Part shown: piece by piece, positions 54,515-64,000 of the stretch
How the letters are laid out: each line of letters opens with the position of its first letter
How positions within the stretch are numbered: the stretch's first letter is position 1
Notes under the pieces: model-generated
Told to the model about the DNA's origin: nothing
Databases searched by the model: none
What the model saw: the letters and a program-made list of their open reading frames with translations, nothing else
Position numbers and translations under genes: made by a program
From: Telopea speciosissima
Taxonomy: Eukaryota; Streptophyta; Magnoliopsida; Proteales; Proteaceae
Direction of reading: 5' to 3'
DNA length: 64,000 nucleotides
Assembly (NCBI RefSeq): GCF_018873765.1
Contig: NC_057925.1
Location: 45,663,010 to 45,727,009 of the forward strand

Positions 54515-54645
54515 GCATTTGTCCAGAATATCCAACTTAATATCACAAATAATCAATGGTTTTGGCTGGGTCTTATTTTTGAACCGCCTAAGATTTCTCT
54601 CCTTCCATATTTATTGGGGATGGGTTGACCTTCTTTGAGAAGTTT
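54515..54645 (-). pseudogene. Short L1 LINE fragment
   Basis: The minus strand encodes IWKERNLRRFKNKTQPKP, the segment that precedes RNase H in plant L1 elements. About 130 bp only. Confidence 0.55.
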
Positions 54646-54939
54646 AAATTTCTAATAATCAAATTAAATGATCTATTATTGTGTAGCTATGGTTCTGATC
54701 CTTTTTGCGCTTATCTAGGATGCTTGAGATCCAACCCAGTATAATTTGAGAATTAATGCTTGGTTATATATAGAGATTTTAATTGTCTATATATGGCATA
54801 ATCCACATTTATCTCTATGAATTGTTTCGTGTTTAATTATAGTAATTCAATAATTCATTAATTAGAAACAATGAGAACAAACTATATATAAGTAGTAAGA
54901 CTAGCACTAGACCAATCATTAATTGTTAAAAGCATTCAT

Positions 54940-55268
54940 TCGATCGTAGAGAAACGACACCAGACAATCATTCTCAAGGGACCAAAAACCCGTTGGGATT
55001 AATTCCTTGTGGAGAATTGAGGTCTTTAGAGCTAGCCCATATGGTCTTCTAGATAGTATTTTGTATTCTGTGGCAGTTAGTTTTCTATCTTTTCTTGTGA
55101 TATCCCTTCGGTTTATTCAGTAGGGGTTCCCTTTTCCCCGTAATGCTCTTATGTAGTTTTGTAGTTGTTTTGGGGCCTGCCACCGTCTAAGGGGCTAGCC
55201 TTCTTATAACTGTATGTTGTTTCTACCTTCTTTTACAATAAATTTGATATTACCTATAAAAAAAACAA
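54940..55268 (+). repeat. LINE 3' UTR and poly(A) tail
   Basis: CTTTTACAATAAATTTGATATTACC followed by TATAAAAAAAA resembles the tail of plant L1 elements. GGGGCCTGCCACCGTCTAAGG lies upstream in what would be the 3' UTR. No coding part. Confidence 0.5.
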
Positions 55269-55540
55269 CCTTACGTGCTCCATTAAAATATTTGGAGCTG
55301 AAATCCTTAGACTTCTATTTTTCTTTTTTTTCCCTAGATATAGAAAAAAGACAATTTCATTTATTTATTTACTGTATGTAAGTAGAAAAGATGAACTACA
55401 CGTCACCTACAAACCCCAAAAAAAAAACCTAAAACCTTCCAAAACATAATCATCACTCACAAAAGAAATATCATTATAGTACTATTGAATCATTACAAAA
55501 GTTTCCATAGTGCAATTCTTCTTCTTACATAGAAGAAGGA

Positions 55541-55731
55541 AATTTTGTTCTCTCCCGTCCATTGGCCGGACAAGACTGTACTATCCCCTCACATGAGGTA
55601 TGAAATGACGATTTAATTTCGCCCGGGCAGTGTGTTTGGGTAGAGGGTTAGATCATCATTTTGCACCCCCATATGAAGGGACAACACGATCCTATCCGGG
55701 GCAACAGACAGGAGAGGATAACGATTTTAGA
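55541..55731. mobile_element. Probable MITE
   Basis: TTTTGTTCTCTCCCGTCC at left partly mirrors ACAGACAGGAGAGGATAACG at right. GGTATGAAATGACGATTTAA and its imperfect mirror near 55645 lie inside. The ends are uncertain. Confidence 0.45.
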
Positions 55732-56087
55732 AAAATCCTATGAAAGAAAACCCTAAGGTCAAGAAGAATTCAAAGAAGACCATGGAAGAAGCCCAACGGT
55801 CAAGGAGAATTCAGAATCACTCCTTTGACGTTGGACAACACTTTGAGTAATTTAATGCCCTACTACCTCCAAAGGTTCTCCATCTTTTTGAATAGTTTAT
55901 TCTCCTCTCCCCTTCAACATCACTTCAATTCTTGTTTTTATATCTCCTATAAATACTTGTTGCATCCTAGTAATTAAGAAGTACTTTTGAGATATACATT
56001 TATGATTTATCTTTGGTTGTGCTAATTGTGAGCTTCATTGAGAGAGTTTGAGATCCTTGAGTGGTGAGAGTATCTCACACGGAAAAT
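55732..56087. other. Spacer, nothing recognised
   Basis: A repeated TCAAGAAGAATTCA / TCAAGGAGAATTCA pair (about 55758 and 55799) is the only structure noticed. Confidence 0.35.
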
Positions 56088-56193
56088 TATCGCCCCCAGT
56101 ATTGGGGGCGGTCCAGTGCGCATCGTGCGGTTGGGCATCACCCATGTGTGCACAGTGGAGCATAGGACCCGCCCTCAGTACTAGGGGCGATAA
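56088..56193. mobile_element. Small foldback element
   Basis: TTATCGCCCCCAGTATTGGGG at left mirrors CTCAGTACTAGGGGCGATAA at right over 106 bp. CACCCATGTGTGCACAG lies in the centre. Confidence 0.6.
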
Positions 56194-56309
56194 AGATCCA
56201 TCTCACACTTGGGTTGAAAAAGTCCTTAAGCCCGGAGTTAAACGGTCCTCCTTGACCTTTGTTTCATTATACTTGTTCCTTCACTTTGGGAGTTTGGTAA
56301 CAAAATTTA

Positions 56310-56692
56310 GGGTCAATTACACATCACCCTCTGGTTTTCAAACGAAATTTAGATCACTCTCTGGTTTTTGAAAAAACTCAAATCACCCCCTGGTTTAGAC
56401 CCTAATATGACAAATTAGTCCCTACCATTAGTTTTATGCTGTTAAGTGATGATGTCAGCCAGTTAAATAAATTTAAATCCCCAAACTACCATTGACCAAT
56501 GTTGAAGATGAAGGAAGGGTAGTATTGTAAATTTAATTATAATGTTTTAGTACAAGGGTAAAATAGTCCTTTCACACCAATAACTAACAATAGACTAACA
56601 CCGTTATTATAAAGGGGGTGATTTGAGTTTTTTCAAAAACTAGGAGGTGATCTGAGTTTCCTTTGAAAACCAGGGGTGACGTGTAATTTATC
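56310..56692. mobile_element. Mutator-type MITE, second copy
   Basis: GGGTCAATTACACATCACCC at left and GGGGTGACGTGTAATTTATCC at right. The interior matches 42201-42584 in reverse orientation, e.g. GTTAAGTGATGATGTCAG here against CTGACATCATCACTTAAC there. The 9-bp flanks are no longer identical, so this copy is older or its ends have changed. Confidence 0.85.
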
Positions 56693-56749
56693 CAAATTCT
56701 TTTCATCTTCTAACTCTGTGTTATTTTCATTTTGAGCGGCATCAATATA

Positions 56750-58870
56750 TTATATTTTTCATACGTATTGTACCACCTATGATCAATTTTGGTAGTTATG
56801 AAAATATGGTTACTAAGAGCATTATTGATAAATTAAATTTGAAATGTAAACCCATCCCAATCCTTATAACTTTTATTGGTTTAAAAAGAGAGGTGAGATT
56901 TTCATTAATCAAAGATGTTTGGTAAACTTTTCAATTAGAAAATATGGTGATGGACTTTGATTTGATGTTTTATCAATGGATGGTTGCAACCTCTTACTTG
57001 GGAGGTCTTGACAATTTGATTGAAAGACACAACAAGATGGACAAAAGAATTCATATACTTATCTCTTGGTAAGGTAAGATATTTTAACTCCATTAAAGAA
57101 GTGACATTCTAAAGGTAATAAGAGTGAGAAGTCCAATATTTTATCGGTAAGAACATTTGACAAAGTTTATAAAAAGAAAGTAAAATACCTATTGACGTAA
57201 GAGAGCTTCTCAATGAATTTTTCGATGTTGTTCTGGAGGAACTACCAAATGTTTTGCCACCAATGTGTGACATTCGCATAGGATTAAATTAGTTCTGGGA
57301 GATACCTTACCAAACTTGCCATTATTGAATGAACCTAAAGGAACATGCCAAACTCCAAAGGCAAGTGAAGACTTGCTAAAAAAGGGATTTATTCAAAAAA
57401 ATCTAAGTCTATGTGAAGTTCCGGTTCTTCTTACACCAAAAGAAGATGAATCTTGGAGGATGTATGTTGATAGTCGGGTCATCACTAAAATTATAGTAGA
57501 GTATAGAATTCCAATACCCCGATTTAATGATATGCTCGATATGTTACATGGTGCAAAAATTATTTTCAAAACTTGATCTTAGAAATGAGTATCACAAAAT
57601 TCGTAAAATTCGCATCCAATCGGGTGATGAATGGAAAACCATTTTTAAGAATCGAGAGACACTCTATGAGTGGCTTGTTACGCCATTTGGCTTATCAAAT
57701 TCTCCAAGTACTTTTATGAAATTAATAACTCAAATTCTTAGACCTTTTATTGAAAAATTTGTAGTTGTTTATTTGACAAAAATCTCATATTAGTTCTTCT
57801 TGTGATAAACATACTAACCATGTGAATGAAGTTCTTGAAGCGTTGCAAAGGAGAAAAACTTTGTCAATCTCAAAAAGTATGTATTCTTAACTTCTCAGAT
57901 GTTAAAACAGACAAGGCAAGCAATTGTGGATTGGCAAACTCCAAAGTCGATCACAGAAGTGCAAAATTTTCATGGATTGGCAAAATTCTATCGACAGTTC
58001 ATACAAAATTTAGCACCATTATTGCTCCAATGACAAATTTCTTGAAAGCCGATAAGAGCTACACTTGTTTTACTTAATTAGAAATTCTTTGAAGTAGTGT
58101 GTAAAGCATGCATCCTACATTGGGATTGCGGACGTCCTAAACCAAAAGGGACATCCAATTGCTTACTTAGTTTAATTAAAAATGTAATAATACTAGGATG
58201 AGATAATCTACTTATGACTTTGAGCTTTATATCATGGTGCAAACCTTCAGGTTTAGGCACCATTATTTTATTGACGTGGAGTTTGTGTTAAACTCCAACA
58301 ATGAGACCCTTAAGTTCCTTAGTGCCCAAACAGACTCAATGCTAGACATGCTAAGTGAGTTTCCTATTTACAAGTGCACGGCTTTGTGATCCATTACAAA
58401 TCCGAGACTATGAACAAAGTTGTGGATGCGTTTATTTGCAAACTATGTCTTATCTTTTTTATTTTTTATTTTTTTGTCAATACCATGTTTTATGAAATCA
58501 TTGGATTTGAACTCTGACTGGAAATTTATAAAACTGACCCATACTCCTGAAATTTGTGGAAAGAATGCAAGGATAGTTGAGATAATGATTTATGATTTTA
58601 AACAATTATCTTTTTAAAGATAAATTTACATTCCTCAAGGTTCTCTAAGAGAAAAGATCATCTCTGAAATTACATTCCAGAGGATTAGGAGGCCATTCTG
58701 GTAGAAACAGAACCACAGATTTGCTTAGAGACCATTACTTCTGGCCAAAACCAAACCATGTTGTAGAACGGTTTGTCCAAAATTGTTTTTTTTGTCAAAT
58801 TAAAATGACCACAATATTGGGTATTCACTCATACTCTGGAGAACAACTAAAACACTATAAGGGTTTGTAA
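56750..58870 (+). pseudogene. Decayed Ty3/gypsy pol
   Basis: In shifting frames the plus strand shows a protease-like segment near 56790, then reverse transcriptase: SEDLLKKGFIQ, WRMYVDSRVITKI, FSKLDLRNEYHKIR, GDEWKTIFKNRETLYEWL and TPFGLSNSPSTF (57370-57715). The catalytic YxDD has been lost (VVVYLTKISY). RNase H-like remnants follow to about 58300. An integrase zinc-finger-like segment (FCQxK context) is near 58690-58800. At least five stops or frameshifts are present, and no LTRs were found at either end. Confidence 0.8.
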
Positions 58871-59160
58871 CCTTAGGATGGTGTGATGAAGGAAAACTTT
58901 CTCCGTTTCTTATTTTTTAAGGAATATGTTCTTTGTTCGAGAGTGTGGTTGCACCGACACAAAATTAATATGAGAACGCATAGAAACATCAACAAGGGCG
59001 GGATTTCCACCTTCCGTCATTTTGCCCCATCTTGTGTCTGGCGCATAAGGGCTATACTCTCGGACATACTCTGTTTCTTTATTTTTTAACCTTTTAACAC
59101 AATCACCCTTGGTCTGGAGACTTACGATTACATCGATACGAATCCGCAACATGGTTTGCG
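58871..59160. other. Eroded MITE-like stretch
   Basis: TTCTTTGTTCGAGAGTGTGG near 58928 recalls one end of MITE family 1, and TATACTCTCGGACATACTCTG near 59051 the other. The interior differs and the call is weak. Confidence 0.35.
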
Positions 59161-59362
59161 GTATCGGATCGGATCGACTAATTTTGGCTGGATCGGATCG
59201 ATATCGGCCAAGACCGATCCGATCCAGCTGTACGGATAGGGGTAAAAATTTAAAAAAAGTAATGTTTTTTTAATAAGAAAATAGGGACAAAAGTATCATA
59301 TTTACCCGAATTTGGGTGATCCTGATCTGTATCGGCCGATCCGATCCGATCCAGCCGATACC
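59161..59362. mobile_element. MITE rich in GGATCGGATCG
   Basis: GTATCGGATCGGATCG at left mirrors CGATCCGATCCAGCCGATACC at right. Short AT-rich core. It lies about 340 bp upstream of the COP1 start codon, so it belongs to the promoter region. Confidence 0.65.
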
Positions 59363-59670
59363 AAGATCATGAACCCATGATATTCCGCAGCCGATTCGAG
59401 AAGACAAAAAAAATAGAAATCAAGAATTCAAGATCCATACCCGACGTGGGCAGTTTCCACCCTCGCAAATCACAACTCCCCTTCCTCAGTTATTCTCTCT
59501 CCACAATAAACGTGATATGTGAACGCTCGCCTTCACTCCGTATCTCTCTCAATCGAGTATTGACTATCAAGTAGTAACATTGAAGCGAAACTCTGCAACT
59601 TGAATCGATTTCTGCTGAAAAGATCAAGCTCACAACGATACGCCCTCCTGTTCCTTTAAAGTCGAGTAGC

Positions 59671-59696
59671 GAGAGCGAGAGAGAGAGAGAGAGAGC
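59671..59696. repeat. (GA)n microsatellite in the COP1 5' leader
   Basis: About twelve GA units end four bases before the start codon at 59700, so the tract is almost certainly transcribed. Confidence 0.85.
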
Positions 59697-59699
59697 TTG

Positions 59700-61918
59700 A
59701 TGGCTGAGGCTTCAATGGGGGCTGTCGTGCCATCAGTGAAGTCGGAGGCAAAACTGTCTTCAGCGGTGACAGGATTTTCGGAAGCAGTTGATAAAACTGC
59801 AGAATTAGGAGAAGGCGTAGGAGCTCCACCGGCGGCAGCGGCAGCGGCGACGGGTGTGGCTGAGCTCGATAAGGACTTGCTGTGTCCGATATGCATCCAG
59901 ATCATGAAAGACGCTTTCCTCACGGCCTGTGGTCACAGCTTCTGCTATATGTGTATTATCACTCATCTCCATAACAAGAGTGATTGTCCTTGTTGTGGCC
60001 ACTACCTCACCAACAAACAGCTCTTCCCAAATTTTATCCTCAACAAGGTTCTATATCTTTTCCCCCCCTTTTGTTTCGGCATCTTTAATTTCCTCCTCTT
60101 CGTTCTCATTTCTTTCAAATTTGTTCTTTTTTTTTCCGAATCCCGTATTTATTCGGTGGAATTTATTGTTTGATTTCAATATTATTGTCATTACCAAGTG
60201 AAAAATTTTCTTTGGATGGGATTCGTAGAGAGAATTTCCTTTGCAATGTAACCCTGTCAGTGCCTAAAACTTTAGAGCGGTAACGTAATGTTGAGAATTT
60301 TGAACATTTTGGTTTTTTTTTGGGGGGTTTTATGATCAGTATTTATTCGGTGGAATTTATTGTTTGATTTCAATATTATTGTCATTACCAAGTGAAAAAT
60401 TTTCTTTTGATGGGATTCGTAGAGAGAATTTCCTTTGCAATGTAACCCTGTCAGTGCCTAAAACTTTAGAGCGGTAACGTAATGTTGAGAATTTTGAACA
60501 TTTTGGTTTTTTTTTTGGGGGTTTTATGATCAGCTTTTAAATAAGCACCAATGGATGGAGTAGAGGGTGATATGTTGAAAAATCAGTCAATACTAAGCAA
60601 CATAAAGTCTGTGGGACTGATGGAAAGTGTCGAATTGGAACTTCAACCAATTGGGGTCGTAACACTATTACCATTCCCCTCGGTAGATGTCTCCAGTGGC
60701 TACCCTATGCTTGCTGGCACTCCCTCTGGTCCAGACCCTGCCCGGAAGGTTGCCCCCTTCTGATTTTCGAACTCCAGCCATTGTGTGGCTTTGATTCCAA
60801 AATACCAAGGACCCAACCATTAAGGCAAAAGACCTAGGACTGATGGAAATCTGTCGACTAGGTCCTTAATCCCCTTGAGGTCTCATTACTTTTCCGGTCA
60901 TCAAAATTATGGTTGCCGAAAATATGGCTTGGATTTTCATGTAATTTCTTGTTCATGAATATCTCAACTAACAAAATTGAAAACTTTTTGGGATAAGAAG
61001 AGGCAATATATTAACTGCAAACATTCCAAGGAATACAAAATTTCCCACTAACGAGTCCGAAAAGAAACCAAAAAAGACCTTTACAAAGTCCACGCATTTC
61101 TGTACTTTCCAAAAAGTATTTCAGCAACTGAAAAACAACGATGGACGAGGAAACTACTTTGAAATAATATTCTCAAAGTCCACCACCAAGGTCCCAGCAG
61201 GGATCTCCTTGAAACTTCATTTTTTACATGTAACATTCTTGATAAGTTCGAAGTATTCTGATGAAAGTTTGGGATTTTTTTTTTATTTTTTATAGTACAA
61301 GGAATAAAAAGAGCTCTCAGATTCTGATATAGAGAATAGATGCGTATGTTCAACATTATAAAGAGTATGGGTCCATATGTTCAGCGCTATATGAATGGAC
61401 CATCTGTGTTGATCTCCATCACTTGGGAGATGAAATTTCTTGTAGAAGGTTGTCTTTTCTCTGCTTCAATCCCTAGTGGGAAAAATTGAAAAAAAAAATG
61501 TTCATTGGTCAATGGGTGTTCAAATTTCTTTGACAAAATGCAATCAGGAATTCAAATATTGAATACTTTCTGTTGCACTCTTTGAAGTTATTAGTGGTTT
61601 GTGTGTTCTTTAAGTTTTATCCAGAACTTCAACTTCAGTTTTCTTTGGTTCCTGTTGGTAGTTTCATCAGTGCACATATTGACTATGTTGACCATACCCT
61701 TTTTATCATAACCAAAAATCCATGTTGTACTAGGCATGGAGACTATTTACGTGTTGAACTCTCTTTAACTGTTTATCAAGCACAACTAGTATTTTGAATT
61801 CTTTGACATGCACCTTATTTATCTGTACCACAATGTGTAGCTATTGAAGAAAACTTCTGCCCGTCAAATACCAAATACCACGTCTCCTATGGAACATCTT
61901 CGCCGGGCAGTACAACAG
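59700..61918 (+). CDS. COP1: COP1 RING E3 ubiquitin ligase, first two exons
   Basis: Exon 1 (59700-60047, 116 codons) and exon 2 (61841-61918, 26 codons) join in phase 0 to LNK|LLKKTSARQ. The remainder lies beyond the window. Residues 1-55 are Ala/Ser-rich and variable. The C3HC4 RING finger uses Cys62, Cys65, Cys77, His79, Cys82, Cys85, Cys96 and Cys99 (LLCPICIQIMKDAF, CGHSFCYMC, DCPCC). Exon 2 ends at MEHLRRAVQQ, just before the expected coiled coil. COP1 ubiquitinates light-signalling transcription factors in the nucleus with SPA partners. The RING spacing and the flanking HYLTNKQLFPNFILNK distinguish it from other RING proteins. The WD40 half cannot be checked here. The start codon follows a GA tract; an in-frame TTG just upstream is not a plausible start. 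Confidence 0.93.
60048..61840 (+). other. COP1 intron 1
   Basis: 1,793 bp, GTTCTA donor and TGTGTAG acceptor. It contains a tandem duplication (60145-60533). Elsewhere only AT-rich sequence was seen. Confidence 0.85.
60145..60533. repeat. Direct tandem duplication, 194-bp period
   Basis: Two copies, starting at 60145 and 60339, run from GTATTTATTCGGTGG to TTTTATGATCAG. They differ by only about one base change (CTTTGGATGG against CTTTTGATGG) plus homopolymer length, so the event is recent. Confidence 0.92.
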
Positions 61919-62684
61919 GTCATTTACTGCTTCTGAGCTTGGAACCTTTTGAAAGAGACTTGTAAGCTCAATGTCTTCAGTTGGTTATGATCATGTAAAT
62001 ATTGCTGGTTCTTATGCACTTATGCTTATGCTAGAAATATATTCTAGTGCTTGCTTCTTGCTGTAAATTGTATGAAACCCTGATGAAACTACAGCTGTAT
62101 CAATGCTTTTAACTCTTGATTCTAAGTAGAACTCTTAAGGGAATATACACTTCTTCCGTTACACGTCTGTGACGGGAACAATTGACATTAAATCTTCAGA
62201 GAAAGATCTTAATTAAGTAGTACGTTAGTATAAAGTACGGAAATCACCCTCAATGAATTTATGGTTGACTGGCTACTTCCGCTATGAGTTGCTTGGACCC
62301 TACTGCTCTAAAATGTATGTTGTGGGTGTGTATAAGTAGTGTTTATCTAGTTCTTTGGAATATATTTTTCTTATGATGTGCTGGTATTTAACAGTATCGA
62401 TGCACCTTAATCCAATGAATTCTGAATTTTACCTTTTGTTTAGTGTGCTTTAATATTCTTTTTCCATTGTTGCTGGAAAAAATTTTCTCCATGAAAAGAT
62501 TATAGGCATACTGATGTGATTAATTTATATTTTTATGAAGCAGTTAAATTATTGTTTTATTATTGTAATAGTGTAAGTTTTTTTTTTTTTAATGTAAAAT
62601 CCTATAAGAGTATCTTGTTGTGAAAATGCCTTTACAATAGAATAATTGCTAATTTATGTTCTTGATTATTGTCCTGAGGCTTTC
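61919..62684 (+). other. Start of COP1 intron 2
   Basis: AT-rich, begins GTCATTTACTG at the donor. No exon, repeat end or RNA gene recognised. The next COP1 exon (coiled coil) was not found before the window end. Confidence 0.6.
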
Positions 62685-63785
62685 TGATGCAGATCTGGGG
62701 TTCCAAACCCCTATTCGGATCGCTTATGGGCCCACTCGAACAATAGAAGGCTCAAACAAAAGGATTGAAGCCAAAACCCGTAAAGAAATTGAAGTTAATA
62801 ATAAAAGGGTGGCAATATTATAAATAATGTGAATCAAACTATCAAGAAAACAAACTAAGTAGTGGAATAACACGTATGATGGGTAAAGGGTATGCTTGGA
62901 ACTATAGATATAATAAAAATATGAGGGATTAAAGGACTAAGGCGAGGGTATTATTTGAAAGTGGGAATAAAACAAAAGCAACAAAGAATCATGGGACAAG
63001 GGAAAAACTGGATCGCCTTCAACTTTGAGATGAAAACTAGTTCGGTTCCAGGTGATCGACCTTACCCAAATATGCTCGGACAGGCTTGGAAATCCAATGG
63101 TAATCCCTTATTACTTAACCTACTGAAACCAACACTCAAACCAGTACATCAGCCGCTTGAAGGACCATCGTAATCGACTGAAACAGGAAGTGGCGGAGAG
63201 ATTCGAACCAAGATCTGAGTTCTGGTTCTTTTATCGAGATGAGGAGACCAATGGGGACAATGTGCTGGGCAGAGTCAACCTGAAGAGGCAAACCATTCCC
63301 TGAAATATCGAGTTGAACTGAGTTACACTAGGATATCTCCAGCGGACTCAAGCAAACTTAAGGTATTGCCGGTACAATAACCCAGAAGAAATATCAGACA
63401 TAATATCAGTTGAAGAAGAAGTAAAGAGAAGAAAAAGGAGAATAGAAGAAGAGGAGGAAGATGGAGGTCACACGACCATTGCTATGGACCAACCGGCACC
63501 ATAAACAACTCAACTAAATTCTCATTCTCAAATCTGAAACTTGCGCAGGTCACAACCTTGTATTAAAGAGAGAAAAAAAAAAGATTCCTATTAGTAATCT
63601 ATAACTGAAAATTAAATTCCTAATCAACTCTACTATTAGTTAGCCTATTGAAACTAAAGTATGGAAAGGACTCTACCACTAAGTAGTCCGTTTATAACAA
63701 AAGATTACAAGATAAACTCCCAGTAGTAAATCTAAATGAATGAATAGCTTAATATCCTATTGAACCTAAAAGCCCAATTGGACCC
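62685..63785. repeat. LTR-like sequence in COP1 intron 2, unclassified
   Basis: Starts TGATGCAGATCTGGGG, like family A, but the following sequence is different. It abuts the family A LTR at 63786. A GA-rich stretch (about 63415-63465) resembles a polypurine region. No coding frame or primer binding site was identified. Confidence 0.35.
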
Positions 63786-64000
63786 TGATGCAGATTTATC
63801 ACCAAACTGGGCTTCTTTAAATAAGAATAAGTCTAGGGTTTGGTTATATACATGTTGGGCCTTTGATCCGATGGGTTTTCTATGTAATAAGCCACTTTTA
63901 TGGGCCTAAAATATGGGTACATGAGTTGCATACGGGATTAGCCCTATACTTAGTTTATTTTTATGTTTTTAATGTTTTAAATTGAACTGGTCCAAAGTTG
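63786..64000 (+). repeat. Family A LTR, cut by the window end
   Basis: TGATGCAGATTTATCACC then GTTGGGCCTTTGATCC and TACGGGATTAGCCCTATAC follow the LTRs at 12130 and 13479 closely. This shows the same family inserted in COP1 intron 2. Confidence 0.85.

Noticed and set aside
56750..58870. Endogenous pararetrovirus
   Set aside because: The motif order and wording (protease, gypsy-type reverse transcriptase, RNase H, integrase zinc-finger remnant) fit a Ty3/gypsy element. No movement or coat protein region was seen.
1..64000. CRISPR arrays, bacterial operons or a bacterial defence system
   Set aside because: The window is plant nuclear DNA with spliced genes. No regularly spaced direct repeats with unique spacers were found.

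Overview
This window is nuclear DNA from a flowering plant. It is AT-rich, its genes have introns, and most of it is transposable-element sequence at several depths of nesting. The host genes are an organellar seryl-tRNA synthetase, NAC transcription factors and COP1. Non-LTR elements of L1 and RTE type, LTR elements primed by initiator tRNA-Met, and hAT- and Mutator-type MITEs surround them. I cannot name the species. All calls come from reading the sequence; no database search was run.

Layout. Positions 1-6.15 kb hold decayed L1 remnants, one MITE and unassigned sequence. From 40,457 down to 6,152 on the minus strand lies one gene, the organellar (bacterial-type) seryl-tRNA synthetase (OVA7-like). 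I resolved ten exons giving 522 residues with every phase closed. Two introns are very large, 16.7 kb and 12.7 kb, and hold most of the repeats. The larger contains a nested LTR complex (10.2-20.5 kb) with one intact 279-codon element ORF, a broken gag-only element, large inverted LTR copies and a 1,008-bp hAT-type insertion. The smaller contains an LTR element whose 3' LTR is split by later insertions, including a minus-strand LTR element related to the 279-codon ORF family.

From 41.4 to 59.4 kb there is a tandem NAC pair, each copy with duplicated flanks. The first copy (48.36-49.26 kb) has lost exon 1 and carries frameshifts. The second (52.51-54.02 kb) has an intact 399-residue reading frame with a divergent subdomain A. 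Around them lie L1 remnants, an 816-bp GC-rich solo LTR with a 5-bp target duplication, MITEs, a tRNA-like/LINE chimera and a decayed Ty3/gypsy pol. From 59,700 to the end on the plus strand is the 5' part of COP1: exon 1 with the RING finger, exon 2, and the start of an intron that receives LTR sequence at 62.7-64 kb.

The three host genes are functionally unrelated: organelle translation, transcription control, and light-signalling ubiquitin ligation. The window's main interest is how transposons have remodelled gene structure: giant introns, a noncanonical GC-AG intron, an exon beginning with a perfect splice-donor sequence, a NAC copy that lost an exon, and a group of non-autonomous LTR elements with an unfamiliar acidic ORF.
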